Shown here: positions 10,939 through 22,095 of the stretch, one piece after another | Layout of the letters: each line of letters opens with the position of its first letter | How positions within the stretch are numbered: position 1 is the first letter of the stretch | Source: Aradus depressus | Taxonomy: Eukaryota > Arthropoda > Insecta > Hemiptera > Aradidae | DNA: 64,000 bases | Assembly (NCBI GenBank): GCA_963662175.1 | Contig: OY759226.1 | Coordinates: 23,420,446 to 23,484,445 of the forward strand | Direction: 5' to 3' | Made by a program: the position numbers and the translations under genes | Notes under the pieces: generated by a model | Seen by the model: the letters and a program-made list of their open reading frames with translations, nothing else | The model's database searches: none | Told to the model about the DNA's origin: nothing

Positions 10939-11131
10939 ATACTTACCTACTGAGCTCAGGATCGCGGGTGCGAAACCTGGCCGAAGCCCTTAGATTTGTT
11001 TTTTTAAGAAGTGAAAAAACCTTGAGCATGCCGTCCTTTAAATGGGACGTCTGTACGATGTCAGGTACTCGTTAAAGACCCTACATTAATAAACTTAAGT
11101 CATGTCGACCAAAGCGACGTTTGAGCGCTCT
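10939..11131 (+). repeat. SINE-A, 5' part of a copy split by a LINE insertion
   Basis: Diverged head ('tactgagctcaggatcgcgg') and body up to 'gagcgctc'. The rest of the SINE resumes at about 11645. Confidence 0.6.
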
Positions 11132-11644
11132 TATAATAATATTTATTTCCATTAAACCATAAAATGGTAATAGGATACCTCATAAGAATGTATACATTAT
11201 GATAGCTTATATATTAGATAGATAAATAGATATTTACTTTTAAAGTCTGACCCACATGGATTAGAATTAACAATACTATTGAAAAGTGAAAAGAAATTAA
11301 TAAATAAATACTTGAAAATATGAGTATAAAAATAATAATAGAGATACAGTGATAAAGTATATAATAAATACAGTAGACACCATTTTTTATTCAATTTAAT
11401 AATTTTTGATAATTTTTTCGCAAGTGCCTTTTTACGATGACACTTCGGGACTTTCTCATGTCCCTTCCTTAGATCTCATTGTGCGTAATATGGAAAAGAA
11501 AAAGAAAACAAAATATTAAAAAATATAAGTATAAATAAATGAAATAAATAAATGCTAATAAAAATACATAAAAGAGAAAAATAAATTAGTATATAAATAA
11601 TTTTAAAAAATATATTAAAATGTAGATTCGGCAGACCTTAAAGG
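11132..11644 (-). mobile_element. LINE 3' end (family L-B) inserted in SINE-A
   Basis: AT-rich insert whose left end, read on the minus strand, is '..tggtttaatggaaataaat'. The same 3' end recurs at 26762-26961 (plus) and at 63890-64000 (minus). It contains 'tcccgaagtgtcatcg' on the minus strand, plausible LINE 3' UTR. No coding remains. Confidence 0.45.
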
Positions 11645-11689
11645 AGTAAGCAATATGGCCTCGTAGTTAATGCCCGGGCATGAGTCACA
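11645..11689 (+). repeat. SINE-A tail, continuation of the split copy
   Basis: 'atatggcctcgtagttaatg', then 'cccgggcatgagtcac', restores the SINE end after the L-B insertion. Confidence 0.55.
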
Positions 11690-11732
11690 AAAAGGAAACA
11701 AACTTTTTTTTAATTATTTATATAGACCTATA

Positions 11733-12017
11733 TAGGTTAGGTTTTATGACTCATGCCCGGGCTTTAACTACGAGGTCATATCGCCTACTACCAGAGCGCT
11801 CTTTCGTCACTCTGATGGAGATGAGCCCGACTCTACTGTGGTAGTCCTAAATTTTGCCTACCCTAAATTTTTATTCGCCTAGGGTAGGGGTCTTTAACGA
11901 GAACCTGACATCGTACAGGCTCGGGACCACTCCTGAACGTCCCATCCGAAGGACGGCGTGCTTAATTTTATTTTACCTCCGAGATAAACCGCATACCACT
12001 GAGCTACCGGTGCCCTC
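11733..12017 (-). repeat. SINE-A, near full-length copy with TTAGG-type tail
   Basis: Begins with 'taggttaggttttatgactc' (reverse of the CCTAA tail) and ends at 'gagctaccggtgccctc' (reverse of the head). A deletion removes part of the head region. Confidence 0.8.
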
Positions 12018-12715
12018 TTTTATTATTATTATTATTAAAATCAGGAAAATCATTCTTCTAATTATTCCAATTATAAAATGTTTTCGCACATTTTTTTTCT
12101 CCTCATTGCCGATGAACCCGAAAAGGTTAATAACAGAAAATATCTTAAGAGAAAGTTCGTATGTATTTTTTTACGTAGGTGATTGATCGGTTGAAGGGAA
12201 ACCATTTTGCTAGCTTTCTTAGAGTCAACAAGCTGCATAATCTCAGTATTCAGTATTTATGAGTGCATTCCAATTGCACCTGTAACTGGTGTGATTTTTT
12301 TTTTTTTTTAACGAGGATGCATCTAACACATTTTCAAAAAATTTCAATATGTCATGAGGGCGTTAATGTCTTGGCTGGTACAAATGGTATAGCGGACTGT
12401 ATCTCATTCGTCTAACGTAACATAGCCGATCATTCACTAATTGGAGTCACTCACAAACATATAATCAACTATTCACCGTTTTACTGGTCTCTCATTATGC
12501 CATCTACTTCCCCAAACTGAACATCTCACACATTTGGTAGACCTCGTCTTCTATGACTTTGTAATTCTAACCTTCAAAATTAACGAGGGATGGAAATAGT
12601 ACTTCGAGTTCTGAAACGAGACGACCTCATGCCTAACTTTGTCGCTCAGATGGACATAAGTCATTTAAAAGTTATTTTTCTGAACCTTATCATTTCTTGG
12701 ATTAAAATAAAAAGG
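12018..12715. other. Unassigned DNA
   Basis: Starts with an (ATT) microsatellite beside the SINE. The remainder has no gene, RNA or transposon end that I can support. Confidence 0.35.
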
Positions 12716-12859
12716 AAGTCGTCGGTGAATCACCGGCAATGTACCCCCCCAGAACGAAATAATTAACTTTTCGCTCCACCTCCAAAAAACCCACCATTGA
12801 TTTACCAGGGGTTCCTAAATCCTCATTATTAATTTTGTGTCGATATATTCATTAAATCT
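12716..12859 (+). repeat. CHR-family repeat, truncated
   Basis: A well-preserved head, 'cggtgaatcaccggcaatgt' plus 'acccccccagaacgaa', then the start of an internal unit. It is cut where the LINE remnant begins. Confidence 0.6.
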
Positions 12860-13168
12860 TATCCCAATATTTACAACCCAGATCAACTCCAATCATACCT
12901 AAACCTGAATGCTCCTTTCTCACACATCAAAGCACAGGCTCAACTCCGTCTATCTGGCAAGTACTATCTTAAAATCAGTTACAAAAATAATGTATACACC
13001 CTTAATTCCCAGGAACTTTGTACAATCTGCTATAAAAACGAATTTGAAGACATATACCACCCGTTAACATCCTGTCCGATCTACTCCCCCATTAGAAGCC
13101 ACTTCCTGCCTCAGAGTATCAGTATAGTCCCATCCAACTTTCATACATTACCTACTCCTGGCCCATAA
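12860..13168 (+). pseudogene. LINE ORF2 C-terminal fragment
   Basis: About 100 codons are open in one frame. They encode an 'HIKAQAQLRLSGKYYLKI' stretch, then a C-x2-C-x9-H-x4-C knuckle (CTIC...YHPLTSC) and a stop at 13166. This is the post-RT zinc-finger end of a non-LTR retrotransposon. It has no start codon and no RT, so it is a 5'-truncated copy. Confidence 0.65.
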
Positions 13169-13497
13169 TAAAAATGATATCTCAAATATTTCTTTATTAT
13201 TTAATCAGCGCTTTGAAACTTAGATCATTCATTGTTAATGAATAATGTATTTCAAGTTACATATTATATTGATATTCAATACCTACATCCCCACTCCATA
13301 TTTACTGTCTTTGTTATATTATTATTATTATTATTAATTTGTAATTACTTATTTTATTTATTTATGTTATTTATTTAGTTTGTTAAAGGTTCCTTTATAT
13401 GTGTCATTATTATGTTAATATTGTGAAAGTAATGCTACTCAATTGTATAGGGTTGACCCCTTTAAACAATAAAAATTATTATTATTATTATTATTAT
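13169..13497 (+). mobile_element. LINE 3' UTR with (ATT)n tail
   Basis: Follows the knuckle frame and ends 'aacaataaaaattattatta', a trinucleotide tail with an AATAAA-like signal. The tail marks the 3' end of the LINE copy starting at 12860. Confidence 0.55.
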
Positions 13498-13540
13498 ATT
13501 CATTAAATCGGAAGTTATTAGGGGTTTTGGAGTTTTCGTT

Positions 13541-13770
13541 AGTCCATTAAGTTCTCATTGTTCTTTCTAATATTCTCTTCTTTTTTCTTCACATTTTCGT
13601 TGGTCCATCAAGTTCTCAGTGTTCTTTCTAATATTCTCTTCTTTTTTTCTTCACATTTTCGTTGTTCCATCAATTTCTCAGTGTTCTTTCTAATATTCTC
13701 TTCTTTTTTCTTCACATTTTCGTTGTTCCATCAAGTTCTCAGTGTTCTTTCTAATATTCTCTTCTATTTT
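13541..13770. repeat. Minisatellite, about 61-bp unit
   Basis: 'ttctttctaatattctcttc' recurs at 13561, 13622, 13684 and 13745. It is pyrimidine-rich on the plus strand, and the 88-residue frame over it is an artefact. Confidence 0.8.
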
Positions 13771-14162
13771 CTTCTTTATCCCGCAGACAAAGGAAAGCCT
13801 TGCAGGTCGAGTCCAAAGATGTAGACTAGAACCCTCCTAATACTCCTTATTCGACATAAATTCCGTCCTGCCGTCAGCCCACCTGGATGACTCCCTCGGG
13901 ACCATCCCAAATCCCATCCGGACCGTCTTTCACCCGGACGGACCCAGGGTCCACTCCTATTACTATCTCATCCCCTTATGCCCATTTTATATCCCCCTAC
14001 ATATACCCTTTTTCCTAACCCCTTTTAACCCCTATTTTATTACGTATATTCTGACCAGACACAGTCAGTTACAAAATGTGAAGGAAAAAGCGCTGAGAGA
14101 CGCGTTGACATTTTAAGATAGTTTTTCGGTGTATATCAGTTCATCGTCTTCACCCTTCGTCG
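13771..14162. other. C-rich unassigned DNA preceding a LINE fragment
   Basis: Contains 'acccggacggacccagggtc' and pyrimidine-rich text. It may be the body of an older repeat, but no gene is supported. Confidence 0.3.
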
Positions 14163-14880
14163 AAAATATACCTGCCCTCCAGTGTACCTTAACAAAAATC
14201 CCATCCCTTTAAAAAACGAAGTCCGCTATCTAGGCCTCATACTCGACAAACGACTAACTTGGAATCCTCACACGAGACTGAAAAGACAAGAAATGAACAG
14301 ACGTTATAAACTTCTACTACGACTGCTAGACAAAAGATCCAAACTAACTTTCACAACAAAACGACTTATAAGTATACAACTCAATACTCAAACCTATGTC
14401 GACTTACGGACTTGAACTCTGGGGTTCTGCCAAGGCTTCCAATCTCCAGCGCATCCAATCCCTTCAATCCAAAATCCTTCGTACAATAGCCAATGCTCCT
14501 TACTACGTCTCCAACAAAACCCTTCACACTGACCTTAATGTACCTTTCATTACTGAAGTCGCTAAATCCAAATATAAAAAATTATTTTCCCTTCTTGGTT
14601 CCCACAATAATCCTCTAGTCCGTGCCCTCCATTCTGCCGTACTTCCCCAACGACGGCTTAAGCGTCAATGGCCTAGAGATCTCCTGATCAGAAGCAGGGA
14701 CAGTGACAGTGATTAGCTAAAAACAAGAGAAAAACAGTGACTAGGGAGTGTCACCACTGGGTGATTTCTCCCCTCATGACATTTTGACATTGCCATTATC
14801 TCTGTATTAGCATATTTGCTTGTTGTATATATTAATATACAGTTGTAAATATCTCTTTGTAAATTAAAAAAAAATTTTTT
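14163..14880 (+). pseudogene. Jockey-like LINE ORF2 C-terminal fragment, frameshifted
   Basis: Two overlapping frames (to about 14413, then from 14396) encode 'VRYLGLILDKRLTWNPH' and 'YGLELWGSAKASNLQRIQ', then 'RTIANAPYYVSNKTLHTDL'. This is the standard thumb/connection region of Jockey-clade reverse transcriptases. It ends near 14715 in a Ser-Asp-rich tail. A 3' UTR ('cagttgtaaatatctctttg') and A-rich end follow at 14880. A frameshift and lack of catalytic RT motifs make it inactive. Related copies: 23643, 35727/41128/42053, 48393. Confidence 0.75.
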
Positions 14881-14967
14881 TTTTTTAAATATCTCGCGAA
14901 CAGGGCGGCTTTCGAGAGTGGAAACTTGTTTAATTAATTTAATTTTGAGTTGTATAGTTAGTTATTT

Positions 14968-15098
14968 TGACTCATGCCCGGGCTTTGGGTCATGTCGCCT
15001 ACTACCAGAGCGCTCTTTTGTCACTTGGTTGGACATGAGCCCGACTCTACTATTCGATACCTAAATGTTTCCTAGACAAATTTATTCACTTAGGGTAG
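14968..15098 (-). repeat. SINE-A half, split by the BEL element
   Basis: Tail half of a SINE ('gactcatgcccgggctttgg'). It stops exactly at the BEL/Pao left LTR and resumes briefly at 22073. Confidence 0.75.
15094..15098. repeat. Target-site duplication of BEL element (left)
   Basis: GGTAG, repeated immediately after the other LTR at 22073-22077. A five-base duplication is usual for BEL/Pao. Confidence 0.85.
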
Positions 15099-15668
15099 TG
15101 TTAATAAATAACATAGACTAGATTTTGAAAAATGATATAATTATATTTCATTTCAAATACAAGGGCCAGTCGGCGTAGTTAAAAGGAAAAACAAAAATAA
15201 ACAAAGTTAACTCTCCTGATGTGGAGGGGTGAATGTGGAAGATGGGCTGATGAACTGATCTCCAAACAAGGCCGAGAAGATCTGGGAGTAGGCTGAGGAC
15301 GCCGTCACACCAGATGAGCCAAGTACCAGACTTCAGAGGTCCACGGAAAGGCGATCCGGATTGACGAGAGAAGTTGGTGGCCTTGAGGAGAACCCTAATG
15401 TCAACAGGCTGAAGGACCATGGAAGACTATCTGTCCAACACTGACCAGCGGTCATAACACGAACTATTCCCCACTCCCCCACATACATAGGCTCCTCCCA
15501 CAAATTGTTAATATGATGTAATATAAACATAAGAATAAATTACATGAGTAATATTGACCATAGTTATTATGATAATAATATTAATAATTATTAGAATAAT
15601 TAATGAAAGAAAACTTAAGAAAAAATACCTCTACAAAAATCAAAAATTAATTAAATGTTGCGCTAACA
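15099..15668 (-). mobile_element. BEL/Pao 3' LTR, 570 bp
   Basis: Starts TGTTA and ends TAACA in element orientation. It appears identical to 21503-22072 by eye, including the short open frames inside it. The element-strand 'tttggtgggcggtta' directly before the LTR is the polypurine-tract position. Confidence 0.9.
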
Positions 15669-15711
15669 TAACCGCCCACCAAATTTTATATGAAAAAAAA
15701 ATTTAAAGAAA

Positions 15712-18700
15712 TTACTTCTCTGAGTCACCCGATTGGGGAATCAGTGGCACACACTTAGATAGGGGACGTTTAAAAATACCCTTAAGAGTATGAACACTTA
15801 CAACCCTAACAATTCCGTCGGGACCTGGGAAGACGTCAGTTATTCTTCCGCGAGGCCATTGAGCAGGTGAGGAATGTTTGTCCCAAAGAAGAACCAAATC
15901 ACCGACATGAGGATGGTAAGTAGTTCTAAACCATTTTGGTCGTTGTTGGAGAGTTGTAAGATATTCATTCCTCCATCGTTGCCAATAGTGTTGAACTCTT
16001 TGTTGTACGAGTTGCCATCTGGTGAGTCGATTCTCAGGACTGTCCGTAAAGTCGACTTCTGGTCTCGTTGTTAGAGCTGTCCCAATCAAGAAATGACCTG
16101 GAGTAAGAATGTCTAGATCAGTAGGATCTGATGTTAAGGCACAAAGAGGTCTTGAGTTTAGAATCGCTTCAATCCTTGCGAACAAGGTGGTGAGCTCTTC
16201 GAAAGTGAAAGCTGTATCATTGAGAACGCGTTTAAAATGATTCTTCACGCACTTGACGCCGGCTTCCCAGATACCTCCGAAATTGGGTGAGTAAGGAGGG
16301 TTAAAAACCCATTCCACACCTCTCGTCAGTAGATGGGAAGACAAATCCTCTTGGACAGATTTTTTATGTAACCATTTCTGCATGTCAGAGAGATGCCTTG
16401 CCGCTCCGACAAAGTTGCTGCCACAATCTGACAGAATTTTAGTAGGGAGCCCTCTACGTGAAATGAATCTATCGAGCGTGGCCATGAAGGACGCTGTCGA
16501 AAGATCAGATACCAGTTCCAAATGAAGAGCCTTAGTAGTCATACATACAAACAGACATAAATATGATTTGCTAACAGGCGCATTTCTTCTCCGAGACTCC
16601 CTGATAGAAAATGGGCCGGCAAAATCGACGCCAACATTAATAAAAGTTCGGCCAGCTTCAAAACGACACGTAGGCAAACTGCCCATCAGAGCCTCAGCTG
16701 GCTTTGCTGAAAACTTATAACAAATGTCACATCTAAATAACTCTTGTCTGATTAAACGCCTTGCTGAGAGGATCCAGAAACGTTGACGTATCAAGGCATG
16801 GAGTTGATTTAGACCAGCATGCAAATACAAGTGGTGATAGTGACGTATTATAAGTCTAGAGAGGTGGGAATGATGAGGTAGGATGATAGGGTGCTTCATA
16901 CCTTCAGGAAGAGGTGATTGTTGAAGACGACCGCCCACCCTCAAAAGTCCCAAGGGATCCAAGAATGGAGTCAGACCTCGGAGATTAAAGGAGGCATAGT
17001 CCTCGTCGCCACTGTGTATAGCGTTAGGTAAATAACAATTTTGGATAAGACGGATACAGGTTGTCTCCGCCGCGTTCAATTCTCTTAATGTCAAAGGTCC
17101 ACACAGATTGGAGTTGCGGGCATTCTGGATGAATCGCCGCACATACGATACCGTCCTGAGAAGCTTCATAAATGATGAGAAGTTTTCGATCCATGACACA
17201 AGGTCAGGGACGACCTTTGAACTGAGAGTAGCAATTATACCGCCCCTAAGCTCGGGCAAAACTGTTGTCCGGCTACAAAATCTTTCGATCTTTGGCCAGT
17301 CATGGACGGGAAGTTGTAGCCAAGACGGTCCGTTCCACCATAGATCACTACGTAAAATCTGAGATGGGCGGAGACCCCGTGAGGCAGCGTCAGCTGGATT
17401 GTCCAATGTGCCCACGTGACGCCAGGACACCTCAGGAATTAACTGTAAAATTTCTACAATACGGTTGGCCACAAAGGTTTTCAATAAATGAGGTGGAGTA
17501 TGTAGCCAACCTAACACAATAGCGGAATCCGTAAAGAAGAATATTTGATTCATCGAAATTCTGTCTCGAAATTTTTTCAGAGAGCTGAATAATTTTGCAA
17601 GAAGAAGAGCACCACAAAGCTCAAGCCTTGGGATAGAGAGCGGTTTTATAGGAGCCAGCTTAGAATTTGCTTTCAAGAGAAAAATTTGAACATTGTCATC
17701 CGTTACCGTTCTAATATAAATGATGGCCGAGAATCCCTTCTCTGAAGCGTCGCAGAAACCGACGAACTGGCAATCGTTACTGTGTTTCACCGGGATGAAA
17801 CGTGATAAACGGATGGACACCAATTGGGGAACTTCCATCATGAAATTTTCCCAGTCAAGTTTGACCTCAGTTGGCAGAGGATCGTCCCAGCCGAGGCCTA
17901 ATTTCCAAATATTTTGCAACATAAGCTTGGCCAAAAATATCACCGGTGTTAAATAACCTAGAGGATCGAAGATACGCGCAATTGCAGATAGAACACCACG
18001 TTTAGTGCACTGAGGACGTGGGGTGGTGATATTATATGAGAACTCATCTGACTGAGCATTCCACTGGACCCCTAACACCTTAAAAACACAATCTTCTCCC
18101 TTCGAAAGTGAAATAGACCTTTCATGAAACTTCTCTGGAACTGCCTTGAGCACACTCTCTGAATTGCTGGCCCACTTACGAAGCTCGAAATTACCCTTCA
18201 TGAGTAAATCAATTAGTTGTTGTTGAAGGCTGAGGGCTTCATCGATACTTGATGCCCCAGTTATGATATCATCCATATATACGTCCTCGCGTAACACTTT
18301 GGACGCATGGATGAAATGATGACCTTCATCCAGAGTGAGTTGTTTAAGAACGCGAAGAGCCAAGTAGGGGGAGCAGGACATCCCGTAAGTCAAGGTGCAC
18401 AATTCATATTCTTTAACGTCATCAGCAGGATCCGATCTCCAGTAAATATGTTGATAAAGACGATCCGGTTCATTGATAAGGATTTGGCGGTACATCTTAC
18501 AGATATCCGTCACAAACACAATGCGATGAAGTCTAAAATTAAGCATGATGTCCGCAATATCAAGTTGAAGTTTCGGTCCAACAAAAAGATGTTGATTTAG
18601 AGAGCCGGTAGAAATCGACGACGACATGGACGCATCAAAGACCGCTCTCAACTTAGTTGTCGAGCTAGTCTCTTTTAAAATGCCATGATGGGGAATTATG

Positions 18701-20940
18701 TATTTCCCAGGAGAGGAAGCGATTTCCATGTGTCCCAGAGAGAGATACTCTTCCATAAAAGTGATATATTCCCGTCTCAATGTGGGATTTCTCAACAATT
18801 TCTTTTCCAAGTTGTAGAACCGCTTCAACGCTTGCGATCTTGAATCACTTAATAATGGTGAAGGAGATTTAAATGGAAGAGCAACAACGTACCTCCCTGA
18901 AGTCAAACGACGATGAGTCCGGGCAAAATGTTCTTCGCAAAGTTCCTCTTCCGGATCGGTCACAACTCCAATGCTAGGTTCCTCCAATTCCCAGAATCGT
19001 TCAAGTTGACGGTGAATAAAGGGAATCGTCGTGAGGGTCAAAACCGATGGCCTGGGGAAGGACTCAAAATCAACTGAATAGGCACCAGTAACAATCCAGC
19101 CAAGAGATGTTTTAATGGTGGCTAAATCTGTACCGATAATAGGGATGGGTCTACCTTCCAATATTTTATAGTAAATATCGGCACCTAAAAGGCAGTCGAT
19201 AGGACGAGGCAGTCCAAAATTCAAATCTGCTAATTTGATCGAAGGGTTAATTTTTCTGATTATAATTTCCGGAACTGCAATAGATGGAAGATCCGACGTT
19301 ATTTTGGTGACAACTGTGGCGCGGACACCTAGTAGAGGGGCTTTACGATGAATAGATTTCATCTCAAAAAATGTAGTTCCTAAGGACGGAACACTAAGGT
19401 CCCCGACAGAACTTATCTGATGGGAATCATTCGCCACCGTCAAGCGGAGTCGCCGTGCACAGTCTGAAGTCACCAATGAGGATTGAGCTCCCGAATCAAT
19501 GAGAGCACGAATGGGATGAAAACATCCTCGAACATCTGTTATGAAAACAGTAGCAGTACTAAGAAGTATTTGTTGAGCTGGAACATCAAAAGAATTACCA
19601 CGAAAGGTAAGAATCGATTTCGAAGTTCCTGAAGGCGTCCCCATAGATGGAGGCCTAGTATCTTCAACGAGGGTGTTTGTTGAAAAATGAAGTAAGGAAT
19701 GGTGAAGAGATTGGCAAATGAGACATCTAATTTTAAATTTGCATTCATCGGTAGTATGACCCGAAGTTAAATGATATTTACATCCCTTGAAGGTTTTTAC
19801 AAAGTGGAAGCGTTGCGACGGCGACAGATTCAAAAAATTGGGACATTTGGTCAAATCATGACCAGACAATTTACAGTATGGACACTTTGAAGTGCGCACA
19901 TCCGATGGTTTCGAAGCTCTCTTGGTCGTCAAAAACACAGAAGAAGATTTATTATGGGTCTTCGTTGCCTTCGGGCAAGACGACTTACCGGGTTTGCTGG
20001 AAGACAGCTTCAGAATTTGCTGTCTGTCTCTGACAAACTCCAGAAGATCGTTGCATCGCGGAAATTCTTCCTTAATATGCTTGGATTCGAACATTTCCCT
20101 TGTTCTCTGGTCCAGACATTGAATAGCAAGATGAAACAAGATAAATTCCGCTTCATGAGGAATTTTTAGAAGTTGAAAAGCTTCCATACTGTCACCCACA
20201 TGAGATAAAAATAATTTATAATTTTCGGAAACCTCTGGGTGAGATTTAAATGAGAGAAGTTTGTCCAAGAAGGCTGTAGCTAAGAAACGCTTCTTATCGT
20301 AGCGAGCCATCAAAGTCTTCCAGGCTAGGTCATAATTAGCCTCCGTCACAGGTATGGACTTTAAAAGGGATCGAGCCTCACCATTCAGACTAGAAATTAA
20401 ATAATAAAATTTATCAGTTTTAGACAGTGTCGGTTCATCGTGAATTAAAGAAATGAAAACATCTTTGAAATGCGGCCAATCTGTCAATTCGCCTGAAAAA
20501 TTTGGAAAATTAATTTTTGGGAGGCGCGACCTGGTGTCGTTGATAACAGAAATATTTTGAGTTGGAGTAGCTGCTCGTTCTCGAGCTGGCCTGTGAGGCG
20601 GACAAAGCTCCATATGAATCATAAGGATCTCATAGATATATCGTTTCGAGTTCGATAAAATCAAAGAATCTCTATCCGTAGGATAATCCTCGCCTTTCTG
20701 AGCATTTACAAAGTATGTTTCCAACGCTTCATTTGTAAAGTTTAATTCACTTCGAAGATTTGAAAGATCGGAGAACATCGCTTGAAATAGATTCGTTTGA
20801 CTGTTATCTACTTTAGCTGCACGGCCTTGTTCTCGAATAGATTTAATATCTTGACATAAAGAATAAAGTTTGCGTCTTAATATTATTGTCCGAGAATCGG
20901 AGAAAGCAGCAACATTAACATCCGCTTCCTCACTTGCCAT
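15712..20940 (-). CDS. BEL/Pao Gag-Pol polyprotein (1742 aa)
   Basis: Single frame of Gag, protease, reverse transcriptase, RNase H and integrase. Residue positions from the chosen ATG at 20940: a DUF1759-type Gag block at about 140-290, CCHC knuckles at about 353-366 and 387-400, and a retropepsin-like active site DSG at about 482. RT has its first Asp at about 812 and YMDD at about 888-891. A Pao-type RNase H with CDAS spans about 1060-1190. The integrase H2C2 zinc site lies at about 1370-1408, and the core acidic residues are D1439, D1505 and E1559. A DUF5641-like C-terminus lies at about 1640-1735. The frame is open 41 codons further upstream, but that stretch is hydrophobic leader translation; MASEEADVN is a more plausible Gag start. 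No stops or frameshifts were seen. All catalytic residues named are present, so the element may be active. Confidence 0.92.
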   Translation of the reverse strand: MASEEADVNVAAFSDSRTIILRRKLYSLCQDIKSIREQGRAAKVDNSQTNLFQAMFSDLSNLRSELNFTNEALETYFVNAQKGEDYPTDRDSLILSNSKRYIYEILMIHMELCPPHRPARERAATPTQNISVINDTRSRLPKINFPNFSGELTDWPHFKDVFISLIHDEPTLSKTDKFYYLISSLNGEARSLLKSIPVTEANYDLAWKTLMARYDKKRFLATAFLDKLLSFKSHPEVSENYKLFLSHVGDSMEAFQLLKIPHEAEFILFHLAIQCLDQRTREMFESKHIKEEFPRCNDLLEFVRDRQQILKLSSSKPGKSSCPKATKTHNKSSSVFLTTKRASKPSDVRTSKCPYCKLSGHDLTKCPNFLNLSPSQRFHFVKTFKGCKYHLTSGHTTDECKFKIRCLICQSLHHSLLHFSTNTLVEDTRPPSMGTPSGTSKSILTFRGNSFDVPAQQILLSTATVFITDVRGCFHPIRALIDSGAQSSLVTSDCARRLRLTVANDSHQISSVGDLSVPSLGTTFFEMKSIHRKAPLLGVRATVVTKITSDLPSIAVPEIIIRKINPSIKLADLNFGLPRPIDCLLGADIYYKILEGRPIPIIGTDLATIKTSLGWIVTGAYSVDFESFPRPSVLTLTTIPFIHRQLERFWELEEPSIGVVTDPEEELCEEHFARTHRRLTSGRYVVALPFKSPSPLLSDSRSQALKRFYNLEKKLLRNPTLRREYITFMEEYLSLGHMEIASSPGKYIIPHHGILKETSSTTKLRAVFDASMSSSISTGSLNQHLFVGPKLQLDIADIMLNFRLHRIVFVTDICKMYRQILINEPDRLYQHIYWRSDPADDVKEYELCTLTYGMSCSPYLALRVLKQLTLDEGHHFIHASKVLREDVYMDDIITGASSIDEALSLQQQLIDLLMKGNFELRKWASNSESVLKAVPEKFHERSISLSKGEDCVFKVLGVQWNAQSDEFSYNITTPRPQCTKRGVLSAIARIFDPLGYLTPVIFLAKLMLQNIWKLGLGWDDPLPTEVKLDWENFMMEVPQLVSIRLSRFIPVKHSNDCQFVGFCDASEKGFSAIIYIRTVTDDNVQIFLLKANSKLAPIKPLSIPRLELCGALLLAKLFSSLKKFRDRISMNQIFFFTDSAIVLGWLHTPPHLLKTFVANRIVEILQLIPEVSWRHVGTLDNPADAASRGLRPSQILRSDLWWNGPSWLQLPVHDWPKIERFCSRTTVLPELRGGIIATLSSKVVPDLVSWIENFSSFMKLLRTVSYVRRFIQNARNSNLCGPLTLRELNAAETTCIRLIQNCYLPNAIHSGDEDYASFNLRGLTPFLDPLGLLRVGGRLQQSPLPEGMKHPIILPHHSHLSRLIIRHYHHLYLHAGLNQLHALIRQRFWILSARRLIRQELFRCDICYKFSAKPAEALMGSLPTCRFEAGRTFINVGVDFAGPFSIRESRRRNAPVSKSYLCLFVCMTTKALHLELVSDLSTASFMATLDRFISRRGLPTKILSDCGSNFVGAARHLSDMQKWLHKKSVQEDLSSHLLTRGVEWVFNPPYSPNFGGIWEAGVKCVKNHFKRVLNDTAFTFEELTTLFARIEAILNSRPLCALTSDPTDLDILTPGHFLIGTALTTRPEVDFTDSPENRLTRWQLVQQRVQHYWQRWRNEYLTTLQQRPKWFRTTYHPHVGDLVLLWDKHSSPAQWPRGRITDVFPGPDGIVRVVSVHTLKGIFKRPLSKCVPLIPQSGDSEK

Positions 20941-21502
20941 GATTAAAAGAAAATGAAAATTGAAAATGAAAATGAAACGAAGTATTTCTAAGAAAATGAA
21001 ATTAAAATAATAAATATATCTGAAGTTGAAATTAAGAAAAGAAGCTAGAGTGAATATAAACAAACATTGAACCTTCTAGTAGAATCAAAACAAATACAAG
21101 AACCTAAATGAGTGCCACTGAAAATATTAGGTTGAAAAAATATATATTTATGTATTTTAACACAAGAAAATGATAGACTATAAACTATTTAAAAAATAGA
21201 TTATAATATAAGAAGAGTCTATCAACATAAAAATAAAAATAGAAATCCACTGATTAATGGATAGAAGAATGTTATTTACCTTGTTATGACCTATTTCCAG
21301 ATCATAATAATAACATCTGATTACTGTCATAAATGATAACACGAAGGTTATAGGCAGGTATGAAGTGCGCAATAACAAGAAAATAGCTAAATGTACAAAA
21401 ATAGGATTAAATCCAAAGTAGGATTAGAATACATCTTTGAACAAAATTCAAATACATATTTTAACAAATATATATGTTCCTGGCCGGAATCACCAAATTC
21501 TA
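20941..21502 (-). promoter_or_regulatory. BEL 5' leader with primer-binding site
   Basis: Untranslated leader between the 5' LTR and Gag. The element strand reads TAACA, then about 7 bases, then 'tggtgattccggcc', fitting an 18-nt tRNA complement that starts with TGG. I could not assign the tRNA. Confidence 0.55.
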
Positions 21503-22072
21503 TGTTAATAAATAACATAGACTAGATTTTGAAAAATGATATAATTATATTTCATTTCAAATACAAGGGCCAGTCGGCGTAGTTAAAAGGAAAAACAAAA
21601 ATAAACAAAGTTAACTCTCCTGATGTGGAGGGGTGAATGTGGAAGATGGGCTGATGAACTGATCTCCAAACAAGGCCGAGAAGATCTGGGAGTAGGCTGA
21701 GGACGCCGTCACACCAGATGAGCCAAGTACCAGACTTCAGAGGTCCACGGAAAGGCGATCCGGATTGACGAGAGAAGTTGGTGGCCTTGAGGAGAACCCT
21801 AATGTCAACAGGCTGAAGGACCATGGAAGACTATCTGTCCAACACTGACCAGCGGTCATAACACGAACTATTCCCCACTCCCCCACATACATAGGCTCCT
21901 CCCACAAATTGTTAATATGATGTAATATAAACATAAGAATAAATTACATGAGTAATATTGACCATAGTTATTATGATAATAATATTAATAATTATTAGAA
22001 TAATTAATGAAAGAAAACTTAAGAAAAAATACCTCTACAAAAATCAAAAATTAATTAAATGTTGCGCTAACA
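21503..22072 (-). mobile_element. BEL/Pao 5' LTR, 570 bp
   Basis: Same length as 15099-15668 and same sequence by eye. It should contain the promoter of the element. A 5-bp GGTAG duplication follows at 22073-22077. Confidence 0.9.
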
Positions 22073-22095
22073 GGTAGTCTTCGAGTACCTCAATA
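22073..22095 (-). repeat. SINE-A remnant after the BEL insertion
   Basis: 'ggtagtcttcgagtacct' continues the interrupted SINE for about 20 bp before the copy is truncated. Confidence 0.5.

Larger units (their letters stand above)
15099..22072 (-). mobile_element. Full-length BEL/Pao LTR retrotransposon, 6974 bp
   Basis: Two 570-bp LTRs, a 5-bp target duplication, an uninterrupted Gag-Pol frame and a primer-binding-site candidate ('tggtgattccggcc', a few bases inside the 5' LTR on the element strand) make this a complete element. Apparently identical LTRs imply recent insertion. It landed in a SINE-A copy. Confidence 0.92.

Noticed and set aside
20941..21063. N-terminal 41-residue hydrophobic extension of the BEL polyprotein
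   Set aside because: Phe/Ile/Tyr-rich translation of AT-rich leader; the next Met gives a normal Gag start.
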